Both the position numbers and the translations under genes were made by a program. DNA of 59,993 bases from Aquibium carbonis (lineage in GTDB: Bacteria; Pseudomonadota; Alphaproteobacteria; Rhizobiales; Rhizobiaceae), in NCBI RefSeq assembly GCF_003970795.1, contig NZ_RWKW01000040.1, positions 1-59,993 on the forward strand. Reading direction: 5' to 3'. Of the stretch, positions 33,628 to 42,964 are shown piece after piece. Below the pieces are notes generated by a model that searched no databases, was not told the DNA's origin, and saw only the letters and a list, made by a program, of their open reading frames with translations. How positions within the stretch are numbered: the first letter of the stretch is position 1; every line of letters begins with the position of its first letter.

Positions 33628-34965
33628 TCAGCCGTTTCGCGTCCCGCGACCCACGGCATAGAGCGTGATTCCGTGACGCTTCGCCGCCGCGGGGTCGTAG
33701 ACGTTGCGGCCGTCGAAAATCACCGGCTGCTTCAGGGTTGCCTTCATGTCGTCGAAGTCGATGATGTTGTAGGCCTTCCACTCGGTGACGAGGATCAGCG
33801 CGTCGGCGCCCTGAAGCGCTTCGTCGCGAGTGTCGCAAAGCACGAGGTCGGGCCGGTCGCCGTAGATGCGCTGGCATTCTTCCATCGCCTTGGGGTCGTG
33901 GGCCCGAACGGTGGCGCCGGCTGCCCACAACGCCTCCATGATGACGCGCGACGGGGCCTCACGCATGTCGTCAGTGTTGGGCTTGAAGGCCAGCCCCCAG
34001 AGCGCGAACGTCCGGCCGCCCAGGTCCGGGCCGAAATGGGCGTGGATCTTGTCGACGATGTAGCTTTTCTGGCGGTTGTTGCGCTCCTCGACCGATTTCA
34101 GCAGAGCAGCGTCGAAGCCGATCTGGTCGGCCGTGCGGATCAGCGCCTGGACGTCCTTCGGGAAGCACGAGCCGCCATAGCCGACGCCCGGATAGATGAA
34201 GTTGTATCCGATGCGGGGGTCGGAGCCGATGCCGTGGCGGACGTGTTCGATGTCGGCGCCCAGCCGGTCGGCGAGATTGGCGATCTCGTTCATGAAGCTG
34301 ATCTTGGTGGCGAGCATGCAGTTGGCGGCATACTTGGTCAGTTCGGCGCTTCTGATGTCCATCGCGATGATCTTCTCGCGATTGCGGTTGAAGGGCGCAT
34401 AGAGCTCGCGCAGGCGTTCCTCGGCGCGCCGCGAGGCAACGCCGATGATGATGCGGTCGGGGCGCGTGCAATCGGCCACCGCCGAACCTTCCTTCAGGAA
34501 TTCCGGATTGGAAGCCACGTCGAACTGCAGGTCGCTGCGGCCGCGCGCGGCCAGCCGCTCGACGATCTTGGCGCGCACCTTGTCGGACGTGCCGACGGGC
34601 ACGGTGGACTTCACGACCACCAGTGTTTCGGTGTCCATATGGGTGGCGATCGTGTCGGCCACGGCCAGCACGTAGGTGAGATCCGCCGAGCCGTCCTCGT
34701 CCGGCGGGGTGCCGACGGCGATGAACTGGATGTCGCCATGCGCCACGCCGCGGGCCGCGTCGGTGGTGAAGCGCAGCCGTCCCGCCGCGCCGTTCTCGAC
34801 CACGGGGTGCTGCAGATCGGGCTCGTAGATGGGCACCTCGCCGCGCGCGAGCCGCGCCACCTTGTCGGCGTCGACATCGACGCACAGCACCTGGTAGCCC
34901 GCTTCGGCAAAGACCGCCGCCTGCACCAGGCCGACATAGCCCGTTCCGAAGATTGTGATCCGCAC
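33628..34965 (-). CDS. ugd: UDP-glucose 6-dehydrogenase
   Basis: 445 residues from GTG 34965 (AGGGA 9 bases upstream; a longer frame to 35088 lacks homology). The protein starts with [13 protein letters not shown], the NAD-binding loop, and contains the catalytic cysteine in [14 protein letters not shown] (about 255-268). Converts UDP-glucose to UDP-glucuronate for exopolysaccharide or capsule. Divergent from galE with a 218-base gap in which I see no clear operator. Confidence 0.95.
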   Translation of the reverse strand: MRITIFGTGYVGLVQAAVFAEAGYQVLCVDVDADKVARLARGEVPIYEPDLQHPVVENGAAGRLRFTTDAARGVAHGDIQFIAVGTPPDEDGSADLTYVLAVADTIATHMDTETLVVVKSTVPVGTSDKVRAKIVERLAARGRSDLQFDVASNPEFLKEGSAVADCTRPDRIIIGVASRRAEERLRELYAPFNRNREKIIAMDIRSAELTKYAANCMLATKISFMNEIANLADRLGADIEHVRHGIGSDPRIGYNFIYPGVGYGGSCFPKDVQALIRTADQIGFDAALLKSVEERNNRQKSYIVDKIHAHFGPDLGGRTFALWGLAFKPNTDDMREAPSRVIMEALWAAGATVRAHDPKAMEECQRIYGDRPDLVLCDTRDEALQGADALILVTEWKAYNIIDFDDMKATLKQPVIFDGRNVYDPAAAKRHGITLYAVGRGTRNG

Positions 34966-35183
34966 GCGTTCCGTTCCCTGTGGCTTCGATGCGACCGGGC
35001 GTATCCCACGCCGCGCCGCGAAGCGCAACGCCCTGCGCGCCGCCAGGTCGGCTCCGCGCCCGGATGACGCCTTCGGGCAACCCCACATTATCGCCGATCG
35101 GACGTGACAATGGTCGCGGCTCCTGCCATCACCGGCCGGCGTCGGCGAGGCGACGGTTGGGCCAACGGGCAGGGTAGGACGGC

Positions 35184-36161
35184 ATGGCGACGGTTCTGGT
35201 CGTGGGCGGCGCAGGCTACATCGGGGCGCATTGCTGCCTCGACCTCGCCGGCAAGGGGCACGTCCCGGTCGTCTACGACAATCTGTCCAGCGGCCACGAG
35301 ACGTTCGTGCAATGGGGGCCGCTCGAAATCGGCGACCTGCACGACCGCGACCGCCTGCGCGACGTCATCGCCCGACACCGGCCGGAAGCGATCATCCATT
35401 TCGCGGCGCTGAGCGAGGTCGGAGTGTCGTTGCTCGACCCGCTCGCCTTCTACGACAACAATGTCGGCGGGACGATCAGCCTCCTGTCGGCGGCGACCGA
35501 GGCCGGCATCGACAAGCTCGTCTTCTCGTCGACCTGCGCCACCTACGGCGTTCCGGAGACGTCGCCGATGGCGGAGGACCACCGGCAGGCGCCGATCAAT
35601 CCCTATGGCCACGGCAAGCTGATGGTCGAGACGATCCTGGCCGACCTCGACCGGCTCCGCGGGTTCAGGTCGGCGGTGCTGCGCTACTTCAACGCCGCCG
35701 GTGCCGACGAGGACGGGCGCATCGGCGAGTGGCACGAGCCGGAGACGCATGCGATCCCGATCGCGATCGAGGCGGCGATGGGGCGCCGCGCCGGTTTCAC
35801 GGTGAACGGGACGGACTACGACACCCGCGACGGCACCTGCGTTCGCGACTTCGTCCACGTCATGGACCTCGCCGACGCGCACACGCGCGCCCTCGAGCAT
35901 CTGCTTGGTGGCGGGGCGAGCGCGGCCGTCAATCTCGGCACCGGCACCGGCACGTCGCTCAATGAGCTGCTGGCCGTGGTCAGGGCGGTCAGCGGACGCG
36001 ACTTTCCGGTCTCCTTCGGGCCGCGGCGCGCAGGAGACGCGCCATCGCTGGTGGCCGACAACCGCAAGGCCAGGGCTTTGCTCGGCTGGGCGCCCGGCCG
36101 TTCGCTGGAGGACATCGTGGCGAGCGCATGGCGCTGGCATTCCGGCCGAAACGCAGGCTGA
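35184..36161 (+). CDS. galE: UDP-glucose 4-epimerase
   Basis: 325 residues, extended SDR. NAD loop [10 protein letters not shown] (8-17), catalytic Ser in FSSTCATYG (about 113-121) and YGHGK as the Tyr-x3-Lys pair. Interconverts UDP-glucose and UDP-galactose in the cytoplasm. Converges on manC with a 19-base gap. With ugd, manC and the phosphomannomutase it forms a sugar-nucleotide supply locus. Confidence 0.93.
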   Translation: MATVLVVGGAGYIGAHCCLDLAGKGHVPVVYDNLSSGHETFVQWGPLEIGDLHDRDRLRDVIARHRPEAIIHFAALSEVGVSLLDPLAFYDNNVGGTISLLSAATEAGIDKLVFSSTCATYGVPETSPMAEDHRQAPINPYGHGKLMVETILADLDRLRGFRSAVLRYFNAAGADEDGRIGEWHEPETHAIPIAIEAAMGRRAGFTVNGTDYDTRDGTCVRDFVHVMDLADAHTRALEHLLGGGASAAVNLGTGTGTSLNELLAVVRAVSGRDFPVSFGPRRAGDAPSLVADNRKARALLGWAPGRSLEDIVASAWRWHSGRNAG

Positions 36162-36180
36162 AGCGCCTCACCGGGACAGC

Positions 36181-37614
36181 TCAGCCCTTCGCGCCTTGCC
36201 CCCGCGCATAGATGTCGTCGTAGCGGACGATGTCGTCTTCCCCGAGATAGCTGCCGGTCTGAACCTCGACCAGCACCATCGGCACCTTGCCGGGGTTCTC
36301 CATCCGGTGGACGGCGCCGAGCGGGATGTAGACCGACTGGTTCTCGGCCAGGAGTTGCTGTTCTCCGCCGATCGTCACCTTCGCGGTGCCCTGGACGACG
36401 ATCCAGTGTTCCGAGCGATGGTGATGGCTCTGCAGGCTCAGCGCCGCGCCGGGATGGACGTGGATGCGCTTGACCTGGAACCGGTCGCCGACGGCGAGCG
36501 ACTCGAACCAGCCCCATGGCCTGTGGTCCTTCGGCAACTGCGTCGCCTGCGCCGCCTTCTTTGCCCGAAGCGCCTCGACGGCCAGCTTGACGTCCTGGGC
36601 GCGGCTCATGTCGGCGACGAGCACGGCGTCGTTCATCGCAACGGCGATCACGTTGCTGAGGCCGATCCCAACCAGTTCCACGCCCTCGCTTTCGGACCGG
36701 AGCAGGCTGGAGCGGCAGTCGATCGCCGTGACGGCGCCGGACGCGGCGACGCCCGCCTCGTCGCGCGCGGCCTCGCTCCACACGGCGTCCCAGCCGCCGA
36801 GGTCCGACCAGGCGCCATCATAGGGGACGACGGCGAGGTTGGTCGCCCGTTCCATGACGGCGTAGTCGATCGAGATGTCGCGGGCGTCGGCCCAGGGCTC
36901 GGGTGCAAGGCGCAGGAAGCCGAGATCGACCCGAGCCTCGTCGAGCGCGGCGCGCACGGCGGCGAGCACGTCCGGCGCGTGGAGTTCGAAAGCTGCGATC
37001 ATGTCGGCGGCGGAAAACAGGAAGATGCCGGCATTCCAGAGATAGTTGCCGGCGGCAAGCATGGAGGCGGCGCGCTCGGCGTCGGGCTTCTCCACGAACC
37101 GCGACAGGGCGACGGGATTGCCGCTCTCGTCCGGCCGTTCGGCGAGTTCGAGATAGCCGTACCCGGTTTCCGGCCGGGTGGGCTGGATGCCGAAGGTGAC
37201 GATCTGGCCCCGTGCGACGGCGGAGAGGCCTCGCACGACCGCGGCGCGGAAGCCGGTTGCATCGGGAATGACATGGTCGGAGGGCGACACGAGAAGGATG
37301 CCGTCGGGATCCCGTTCCTGCACGAACAGCGCGGCCGCCAGGACGGCGGGGGCGGTGTTGCGTCCCTGGGGCTCGATGATCACGGCGAGGGGGTCGAGAC
37401 CGGCCCCGGCAAGCTGTTCGGTGACGATGAAGCGGAAATCCGAATTGGTCAGGACCACCGGCGCGGCATAGCCGTCGCCGACGAGCCTGCCGGCGGACGC
37501 CTGGAACAGCGTCTCCTCGCCGACCAGCGGAACGAACTGCTTGGGATAGCTCTTGCGCGACAGCGGCCACAGCCGTGTGCCAGAGCCGCCACACAGGATT
37601 GTCGGGTAAATCAT
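36181..37614 (-). CDS. manC: Mannose-1-phosphate guanylyltransferase / mannose-6-phosphate isomerase
   Basis: 477 residues, bifunctional type II PMI/GMP. N-terminal nucleotidyltransferase with CGGSGTRLWPLSRKSYPKQF (about 8-27); C-terminal cupin isomerase with PWGWFES, HPGAALSLQSHHHRSEHW and ENQSVYIPLGAVHR. Makes GDP-mannose. ATG 37614 is placed right before IYPTILCGG; a frame extending to 37668 adds non-homologous residues. It follows the phosphomannomutase gene on the same strand by 78 bases. Confidence 0.95.
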   Translation of the reverse strand: MIYPTILCGGSGTRLWPLSRKSYPKQFVPLVGEETLFQASAGRLVGDGYAAPVVLTNSDFRFIVTEQLAGAGLDPLAVIIEPQGRNTAPAVLAAALFVQERDPDGILLVSPSDHVIPDATGFRAAVVRGLSAVARGQIVTFGIQPTRPETGYGYLELAERPDESGNPVALSRFVEKPDAERAASMLAAGNYLWNAGIFLFSAADMIAAFELHAPDVLAAVRAALDEARVDLGFLRLAPEPWADARDISIDYAVMERATNLAVVPYDGAWSDLGGWDAVWSEAARDEAGVAASGAVTAIDCRSSLLRSESEGVELVGIGLSNVIAVAMNDAVLVADMSRAQDVKLAVEALRAKKAAQATQLPKDHRPWGWFESLAVGDRFQVKRIHVHPGAALSLQSHHHRSEHWIVVQGTAKVTIGGEQQLLAENQSVYIPLGAVHRMENPGKVPMVLVEVQTGSYLGEDDIVRYDDIYARGQGAKG

Positions 37615-37692
37615 GTCGTCTGCAAGGTCCCGCGAATGTGCATCGGATAGAAACCAGATTTGCCGCACCGCCGCAACGACGGTGACGGCCCC

Positions 37693-39111
37693 TCACAGCG
37701 CGCGGCGAACCCTGTCCATGAAGGTGCTCAGCAGATGTTCGGCCTCCCGAGGGGAGCCGGCTTCGGCGTAGACGCGGAACTCCGGCGCATTGCCGGATGG
37801 GCGAAGATGCACGATCGCGCCATTTCCAAACCGCACCCGCAGCCCGTCCGTGCGGTCGAGCGAGGTTTCCTCGCCGGCAGCCTCGAAAAAGGCGGCGCGG
37901 GCAGCGGGATCCGACAGCCGGTCGAGCAAGCGAAGCGCTGCGTGCGTCGGGGTTTCGGTCAATCTGTCCGTCGCGGTGAAGCGGGCCGGCAGGTCGGCGA
38001 CGAGCTCGGCCAGCGTCACGCCCGCCGCCTTCGCGTCGGCCAGCGGCGCCAGCATCGGCAAAAGCGAATCGCGCGTCATCAGCGGCGCCAGTTCGCCGGC
38101 CGCCGCCTTCGCGGGGAAACCGAGCAGAAAGCCGCCATTGGCCTCGAAGCCGACGACGCGGATGGACGGATCCGCTGCGAGCAGTGCCTCCATCTCGGCG
38201 ATCACGTAGGGCGAGCCGATGCGGGTCAGTCGAACGGTGGTGAAGTTCGGCATCGAACTGACCATCGAGTTCGACGACACCGGCGTGCAGACCGCTTCCG
38301 CGCCAAGCGTCCGCGCCGTCAGCACGCCAAGCACGTCGCCGGGCACGACCCGCCCCGTCGCGTCCGTCAGCATCGGGCGGTCGGCGTCGCCGTCGGTGGA
38401 CAGGATGGCGTCGAGGCCTTCGGCCGCGCACCAGCCCGCAAGCATCTCGCGCGTCGCGGCATCGACGGCCTCGGTGTCGACCGGAATGAAATGGTCCGCG
38501 CGTGCGAGCGCCAGCGTCGACGCGCCGAGCGCCGCGCAAACCGCCTTCATGGCGTCGCGGGCAACGGAGGAATGCTGGTAGATGCCGAGGCGCAGCCCAG
38601 CCAGAGCGTCCGGGCCGAACGCCGTGACATAGCGCGCGACATAGTCCCGGCCTGCTTCGGCGCAGGGGCGTATGGTTCGGGCAAGCGCTGTTGGCGGCCG
38701 TCGTCCGGCCTCGTAGGCCGCGGCGATCGCTTCTTCCTCCCGTTTGGAAATCTCGCCGGTCGGCAGGTAGAACTTCAGGCCGTTGCGGTCGGCCGGGATG
38801 TGGCTGCCCGTCACCATGATGGCGGCGGCACCCGCCGACATCGCCGCCAGCGCCAGGGCCGGGGTCGGCAGTTCACCGCAGTCACGCACGTCGAGGCCGG
38901 CACGCCTGGCCGATGCCATCACGTCGTCCGCGATCCGGGGCGAGGAGGGGCGGAGGTCGCGGCCGACGAAGAGACCCGAACCGATCGGGCACACAGCGAG
39001 AAAGGCCTCCGTGTAGGCAGCGACTAATTCCGGGGTCAGTTCAACGACGAGGCCGCGCAGGCCGCTCGTACCGAATTTTGGAGCCAGGTCGCCCTCCCAT
39101 GCCGAAACCAT
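37693..39111 (-). CDS. Phosphomannomutase
   Basis: 472 residues, alpha-D-phosphohexomutase family. Active-site phosphoserine loop TGSHIPADRNG (about 99-109; TGSHI in place of TASHN), metal loop DGDADRP (about 243-249), sugar loop GFEANGG (about 318-324) and C-terminal phosphate loop RPSGNAPEFR. Converts mannose-6-P to mannose-1-P for ManC. ATG 39111 chosen before SAWEGDLAPKFGTSGLRG. Marks the left neighbour of the photosynthesis cluster. Confidence 0.9.
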   Translation of the reverse strand: MVSAWEGDLAPKFGTSGLRGLVVELTPELVAAYTEAFLAVCPIGSGLFVGRDLRPSSPRIADDVMASARRAGLDVRDCGELPTPALALAAMSAGAAAIMVTGSHIPADRNGLKFYLPTGEISKREEEAIAAAYEAGRRPPTALARTIRPCAEAGRDYVARYVTAFGPDALAGLRLGIYQHSSVARDAMKAVCAALGASTLALARADHFIPVDTEAVDAATREMLAGWCAAEGLDAILSTDGDADRPMLTDATGRVVPGDVLGVLTARTLGAEAVCTPVSSNSMVSSMPNFTTVRLTRIGSPYVIAEMEALLAADPSIRVVGFEANGGFLLGFPAKAAAGELAPLMTRDSLLPMLAPLADAKAAGVTLAELVADLPARFTATDRLTETPTHAALRLLDRLSDPAARAAFFEAAGEETSLDRTDGLRVRFGNGAIVHLRPSGNAPEFRVYAEAGSPREAEHLLSTFMDRVRRAL

Positions 39112-39202
39112 GCGGTCCCGGTTCCGTCGGTGGTATCGGCCGCGCCTCGAAACTTGATCCGCCGGTCCGTGCAAGGGCACGGCACGTCGAGGGCGACACG
39201 GT

Positions 39203-39457
39203 TTAGGGCCGGCGCGCTGTTGCGAGATAGACGACATGCGCGCCAAAGGACAAGCCCAAAGCGGCGGCGACCGCAAGGGCCGGCGCGTCGGCGAGCGCAA
39301 GGCCGAGGGCGGAGAGGATGAGAATGCCCGCGAGGCCGTTGGCGGCAAAGGCCAGGCGCCCGGGCATGCGCTTGAACCAGACGACGGTCATTTCCACGGC
39401 GATGATCGCGATGGCGATCAGGGCGATGGCGCCGCTTTCGACGAGCTCCGTCAGCAT
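39203..39457 (-). CDS. Small three-helix membrane protein of unknown function
   Basis: 84 residues with hydrophobic stretches at about 9-28, 33-56 and 62-79. No recognised motif. It begins 18 bases after the bchP stop on the same strand, so it is probably the last gene of bchG-bch2-bchP. A role in pigment or membrane assembly is only suggested by position. Confidence 0.65.
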   Translation of the reverse strand: MLTELVESGAIALIAIAIIAVEMTVVWFKRMPGRLAFAANGLAGILILSALGLALADAPALAVAAALGLSFGAHVVYLATARRP

Positions 39458-39475
39458 GCGGTGGTTCTTCCGTCG

Positions 39476-40681
39476 TCAGGTTCTCTGGACGGCGAGCCGC
39501 ACCATCTGGCCGACATCCTTGAAGAAGACGCGAACATGGGCCAACGGGTCGCGGTGCTGGATCCGCTTGTCCAGGTAGGACGACCATGTGAGGCGCTGAA
39601 CGTCGGGATCGCTGCAGATCGCCACGAAGCGTTCGCGGCGCTTGTCGCTTCGGTACCAGAAGGATTGCATGAAGCCGAGCACCATGAAGATGCGGCCATG
39701 GTCGGCCATGAACCGGCGCCTTGCCTGGGCCAGCGCGCGCGCGTCCCCCGTCGCCAGAAACGATTCTCCGGCTTCCGCCGCAAGCCTGCCCGACGTCATG
39801 GCGTACCAGATGCCTTCGCCCGAGGCCGGCGCGACGATGCCCGCCGCATCGCCCGCCAGAAGCACACTGTGGCCGTCGTCCCAGCGCGACATGGGCTTGA
39901 GCGGCAAGGGTGCTCCCTCCCGGCGAATGGTCTCCGCATCTTCCAGCCCGCACGAGCGGCGCAGCGTGCGCGTCGCGGCCTTGAGGTCGAAGCCCTTCAC
40001 CGCCGATCCGACCCCGATGCTGGTGGCGTCGCCATGCGGGAAGACCCATCCGTAGAAGTCGGGCGACACGCGGGCGTCGTAGTGAACCTGGCAGACGGCC
40101 GGATCGAAATCGGCGGTGCCGGCCCCCGGCGAACGGACGATCTCGTGATAGGCAAAGACGTATGGCGGCCGACGATCGGGTCCGAATGCCTCCCGGCGCA
40201 CGAGCGAATTGGCGCCGTCCGCACCGATCAGGAGCCGTGTGCGATAGGTCACGCTCCGTTCGCTGCCGGCGGGCCGCATCCTCACGACCGCGCCACCCGC
40301 GGGATCGCGCACCACGTCGATGACGCGGCCGATGGCGAGTTCCGCGCCTTCTCCGACCGCGCGCTCCCTCAGCCATGGATCGAACAGATCGCGGTCGACC
40401 ATGCCGACATAGCCGCCCTGAACCCGCATGTCGACGCGCCTGCCCGACGGCGCGACGATGTCGGCCGCCGAGATGCGCGCGGTGAGCAGGCTGTCGGGCA
40501 CGTCGAAGTCGGCCAGCAATCTTGGCGGAATCGCACCGCCGCAGGGCTTGATCCTGTCGGCGCGGTCGATCAGCAGGACGCGGCGGCCGGAGGAGGCGAG
40601 GTCGGCCGCCGCCGTCGCCCCGGAGGGGCCGCCGCCGACCACGATGGCTTCGAAGTCGTAGGGTCTGGCTTCGGAAATCAT
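39476..40681 (-). CDS. bchP: Geranylgeranyl bacteriochlorophyll/diphosphate reductase
   Basis: 401 residues, FAD-dependent geranylgeranyl reductase. FAD loop VVGGGPSGATAA (about 14-25), the KPCGGAIPPRLL segment (about 45-56) and LLAGDAAGIVAPASGEGI (about 290-307). It reduces the geranylgeranyl tail of bacteriochlorophyll to phytyl. ATG 40681 overlaps the bch2 stop by 4 bases. Neighbours bchG and bch2 confirm the assignment. Confidence 0.95.
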   Translation of the reverse strand: MISEARPYDFEAIVVGGGPSGATAAADLASSGRRVLLIDRADRIKPCGGAIPPRLLADFDVPDSLLTARISAADIVAPSGRRVDMRVQGGYVGMVDRDLFDPWLRERAVGEGAELAIGRVIDVVRDPAGGAVVRMRPAGSERSVTYRTRLLIGADGANSLVRREAFGPDRRPPYVFAYHEIVRSPGAGTADFDPAVCQVHYDARVSPDFYGWVFPHGDATSIGVGSAVKGFDLKAATRTLRRSCGLEDAETIRREGAPLPLKPMSRWDDGHSVLLAGDAAGIVAPASGEGIWYAMTSGRLAAEAGESFLATGDARALAQARRRFMADHGRIFMVLGFMQSFWYRSDKRRERFVAICSDPDVQRLTWSSYLDKRIQHRDPLAHVRVFFKDVGQMVRLAVQRT

Positions 40682-41991
40682 TGCGCGGGCACCATTTCGG
40701 GTTGGTGGACGGGACGGGCGGCGGCGACGCGCGCGGCCAGCAGGGCGGCGGCGAGGAAGGCTGCGGCCTCCAGCACAAACACGGTCGCGTAGGCGAGGGC
40801 GACATTTTCGGTGGCGAGCCGGGCGAGATCCACCGCGACGGTTCCGACAAACCCGCCGAGACCGAACGCAATGGCCTGGGCCGCGCCCCAAAGTCCCATC
40901 CGCATGCCCGTGCGCCGCGGCCCGGCGGCGCCCGCCAGCGCCATCATCGATCCGATCGCCGCAACCGCGAAGACGCCATTGGCAAATCCAAGCGCGACCA
41001 CGTTCGGGACCAGCGGCCAGTCGAGCGGCGCCGAGGCGGCGAAGACCAGACCGGAGATCATCAGGGCCGAGCCGACGCAGCCCACGATGGTGAAGCTGCG
41101 CAGCACCCCGGGAAAGCGGCGGGACAAAAGTGTGCCGGCCGCTCCCGTCAGCACCATTCCGGCAAAGACGCCGCCATGCTGGAGGCCCGAGAGCTTGGTC
41201 GTCTCGCCCGGCGACATGCCGAAGACGAGGCCGGCGAAGGGCTCTAGGATGAGGTCCTGCGCCGAATAGGCCAGCATGGACACGAACACGAAAAGGGTGA
41301 AGATTCGCGCCTGCGGGTCGGCCCAGGCGTCCGCGAGGCTGACGCGAAACGGCACGGGCGCCGTGGCATCGACGGTGGCGGCGAGCGCGACGAGGCTGTT
41401 TTCCACGCGCCAGAGCGCGGCTGCGGCCAGCGTGAGCGCCAGGATCGCGACGCCCGAGGTGACGGCGATGAGGCGTTCGGCCGAATAGGGGTCGAGCTGG
41501 CTCCCGGCCAGGATCGCGGTCACGGCCATCCCGGCGATCATCATCAGCCAGACGATGGTGGCGGCGGCCGGGCGCCGCCCTGACGGAACGGAGGTGGCGA
41601 GGAGCGCCAGAAGCGATGTTCCCGCCGCTCCGACGCCGACGCCGATCAGAAGAAAAGCCAGCACCGAGAGCGCAAGTCCGGCCGCGAAGCTCTGTGCGAC
41701 GAGCGCCACGGCAATCGACGCCAGCACGGCTCCGAGACCGAGCGTGGCGATGCCGCCCAGGATCCAGGGCGTGCGGCGGCGACCGCGATCCGAGCGATGC
41801 CCCCAGACGGGCCGCAGGATTTGGACGGCGTAGTGGAGGCCCACCAGCGCGCCGGGAATCGTCGCGGCGAGCGCAAGCTCGACCACCATCACGCGGTTGA
41901 GCGTCGACGTGGTGAGCACAACGATGGCGCCCAGCGCCACCTGGACGAGACCGAGCCTGACGATGCCTCCCCAGCCCAGTGTCTCGCGCAT
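40678..41991 (-). CDS. PucC-family BCH2-type pigment-complex assembly/transport protein
   Basis: 437 residues, 12-helix major-facilitator fold of the LhaA/PucC/Bch2 family; STLNRVMVVELALAA (about 29-43) and the RPVWGHRSDRGRRRTPWI loop (about 60-77) are shared with the LhaA-like protein at 54277-55719. The position between bchG and bchP is that of Rhodobacter orf428/bch2. Probably delivers bacteriochlorophyll for complex assembly. The stop of bchG is 5 bases upstream. Confidence 0.9.
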   Translation of the reverse strand: MRETLGWGGIVRLGLVQVALGAIVVLTTSTLNRVMVVELALAATIPGALVGLHYAVQILRPVWGHRSDRGRRRTPWILGGIATLGLGAVLASIAVALVAQSFAAGLALSVLAFLLIGVGVGAAGTSLLALLATSVPSGRRPAAATIVWLMMIAGMAVTAILAGSQLDPYSAERLIAVTSGVAILALTLAAAALWRVENSLVALAATVDATAPVPFRVSLADAWADPQARIFTLFVFVSMLAYSAQDLILEPFAGLVFGMSPGETTKLSGLQHGGVFAGMVLTGAAGTLLSRRFPGVLRSFTIVGCVGSALMISGLVFAASAPLDWPLVPNVVALGFANGVFAVAAIGSMMALAGAAGPRRTGMRMGLWGAAQAIAFGLGGFVGTVAVDLARLATENVALAYATVFVLEAAAFLAAALLAARVAAARPVHQPEMVPAQ

Positions 41992-41996
41992 GGCGT

Positions 41997-42902
41997 CTAC
42001 CCCGCCGCCGAGAGGGCGAGCGCGGCCGCCAGCATGCCGAGAACATAGAACGTCGTGCCGGTCGCGTTGTACCACGAGGCATGGCGCTTGGGGTCGGCGA
42101 GCAGCCGGGTCATGCAGGCGAACTGGGCGACGAGCAGCAGCGCGACGGCGCCGGCGTGCCAGGCGAAGCCCCAGTGGACGAGCAGCGCGATCACGACGAC
42201 CTGCGGCGCGGCCATGACCAGGCATGCCACCCGCGCCGCGCGCGCTTCGCCGAGCAGAACCGGTAGGCTGTCGACGCCGGACAGGCGGTCGCCACCGACC
42301 GACTTGAAGTCGTTGAGGGTCATGATCCCGTGCGCGCCGATGCTGTAGAGGAGCGCCATCGTGATGACGGCGGCGGACGGCATGCCGCCGATGACGGCGG
42401 CGGCGGCGGTGAACCAGGGCAATCCTTCGTAGCAGAGCCCGACGGCCGCGTTGCCCATCCAGCCGTTGCGCTTCAGCCTGAAGGGCGGGGCGCTGTAGGC
42501 CCAGGCGAGCACGAGGCCGACGATCGTCGCGGCGAAGACGACCGCTCCCAGTAGCGCGCCGACGACGAGCGACAGCACGGTGCCGGCGATCGCGACGCCG
42601 AGCCCCCAGCGTCCGGGCATGCGGCCCGACGGGATGACGCGGTTCGGCTCGTTGATGGCGTCGACGTCGCGGTCGTACCAGTCGTTGACCGCCTGGCTCG
42701 TGCCGCAGACGAGCGGGCCGGCCAGCAGTACGCCGCCGATGATGTAGGGCCAGCGGTCGAGACCGTCGACGCCGACCGACACGAGGCCGCAGCCGAAGGC
42801 CCACATGGGCGCGAACCAGGTGATCGGCTTGAGGAGTTCGACCGTCGCGAGCAGCGTCGGCGTTCGATGCAGTCCCGGCGTGGTGGTGATCGAGGAAGCC
42901 AT
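41997..42902 (-). CDS. bchG: Bacteriochlorophyll synthase (geranylgeranyl transferase)
   Basis: 301 residues, UbiA prenyltransferase with about eight membrane helices. First Asp-rich motif NDWYDRDVDAINEPNR (about 73-88) binds the prenyl diphosphate; the second loop is NDFKSVGGDR (about 197-206). Esterifies bacteriochlorophyllide a. First gene of the minus-strand operon; PpsR-type boxes lie 30-62 bases upstream of its ATG. Confidence 0.95.
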   Translation of the reverse strand: MASSITTTPGLHRTPTLLATVELLKPITWFAPMWAFGCGLVSVGVDGLDRWPYIIGGVLLAGPLVCGTSQAVNDWYDRDVDAINEPNRVIPSGRMPGRWGLGVAIAGTVLSLVVGALLGAVVFAATIVGLVLAWAYSAPPFRLKRNGWMGNAAVGLCYEGLPWFTAAAAVIGGMPSAAVITMALLYSIGAHGIMTLNDFKSVGGDRLSGVDSLPVLLGEARAARVACLVMAAPQVVVIALLVHWGFAWHAGAVALLLVAQFACMTRLLADPKRHASWYNATGTTFYVLGMLAAALALSAAG

Positions 42903-42931
42903 GCGGGCAGACTAGGCCGCCGGCCTCCGAA

Positions 42932-42964
42932 CGTCAATCTGAATTGACACTCGCTGGTGTCAAT
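42932..42964 (-). promoter_or_regulatory. PpsR/CrtJ-type boxes upstream of bchG
   Basis: CGTCAATCTGAATTGACA (42932-42949, CGT-N12-ACA, internal perfect dyad GTCAAT-CTGA-ATTGAC) overlaps a second perfect dyad ATTGACAC-N6-GTGTCAAT (42943-42964). PpsR/CrtJ repressors bind TGT-N12-ACA pairs. The right arm runs into the last codons of ppsR itself. Likely controls bchG-bch2-bchP. Confidence 0.7.

Noticed and set aside
39167-39182. CCGTGC-AAGG-GCACGG hairpin near the end of the small membrane protein gene
   Set aside because: Short stem with no T-tract; too weak to call a terminator.
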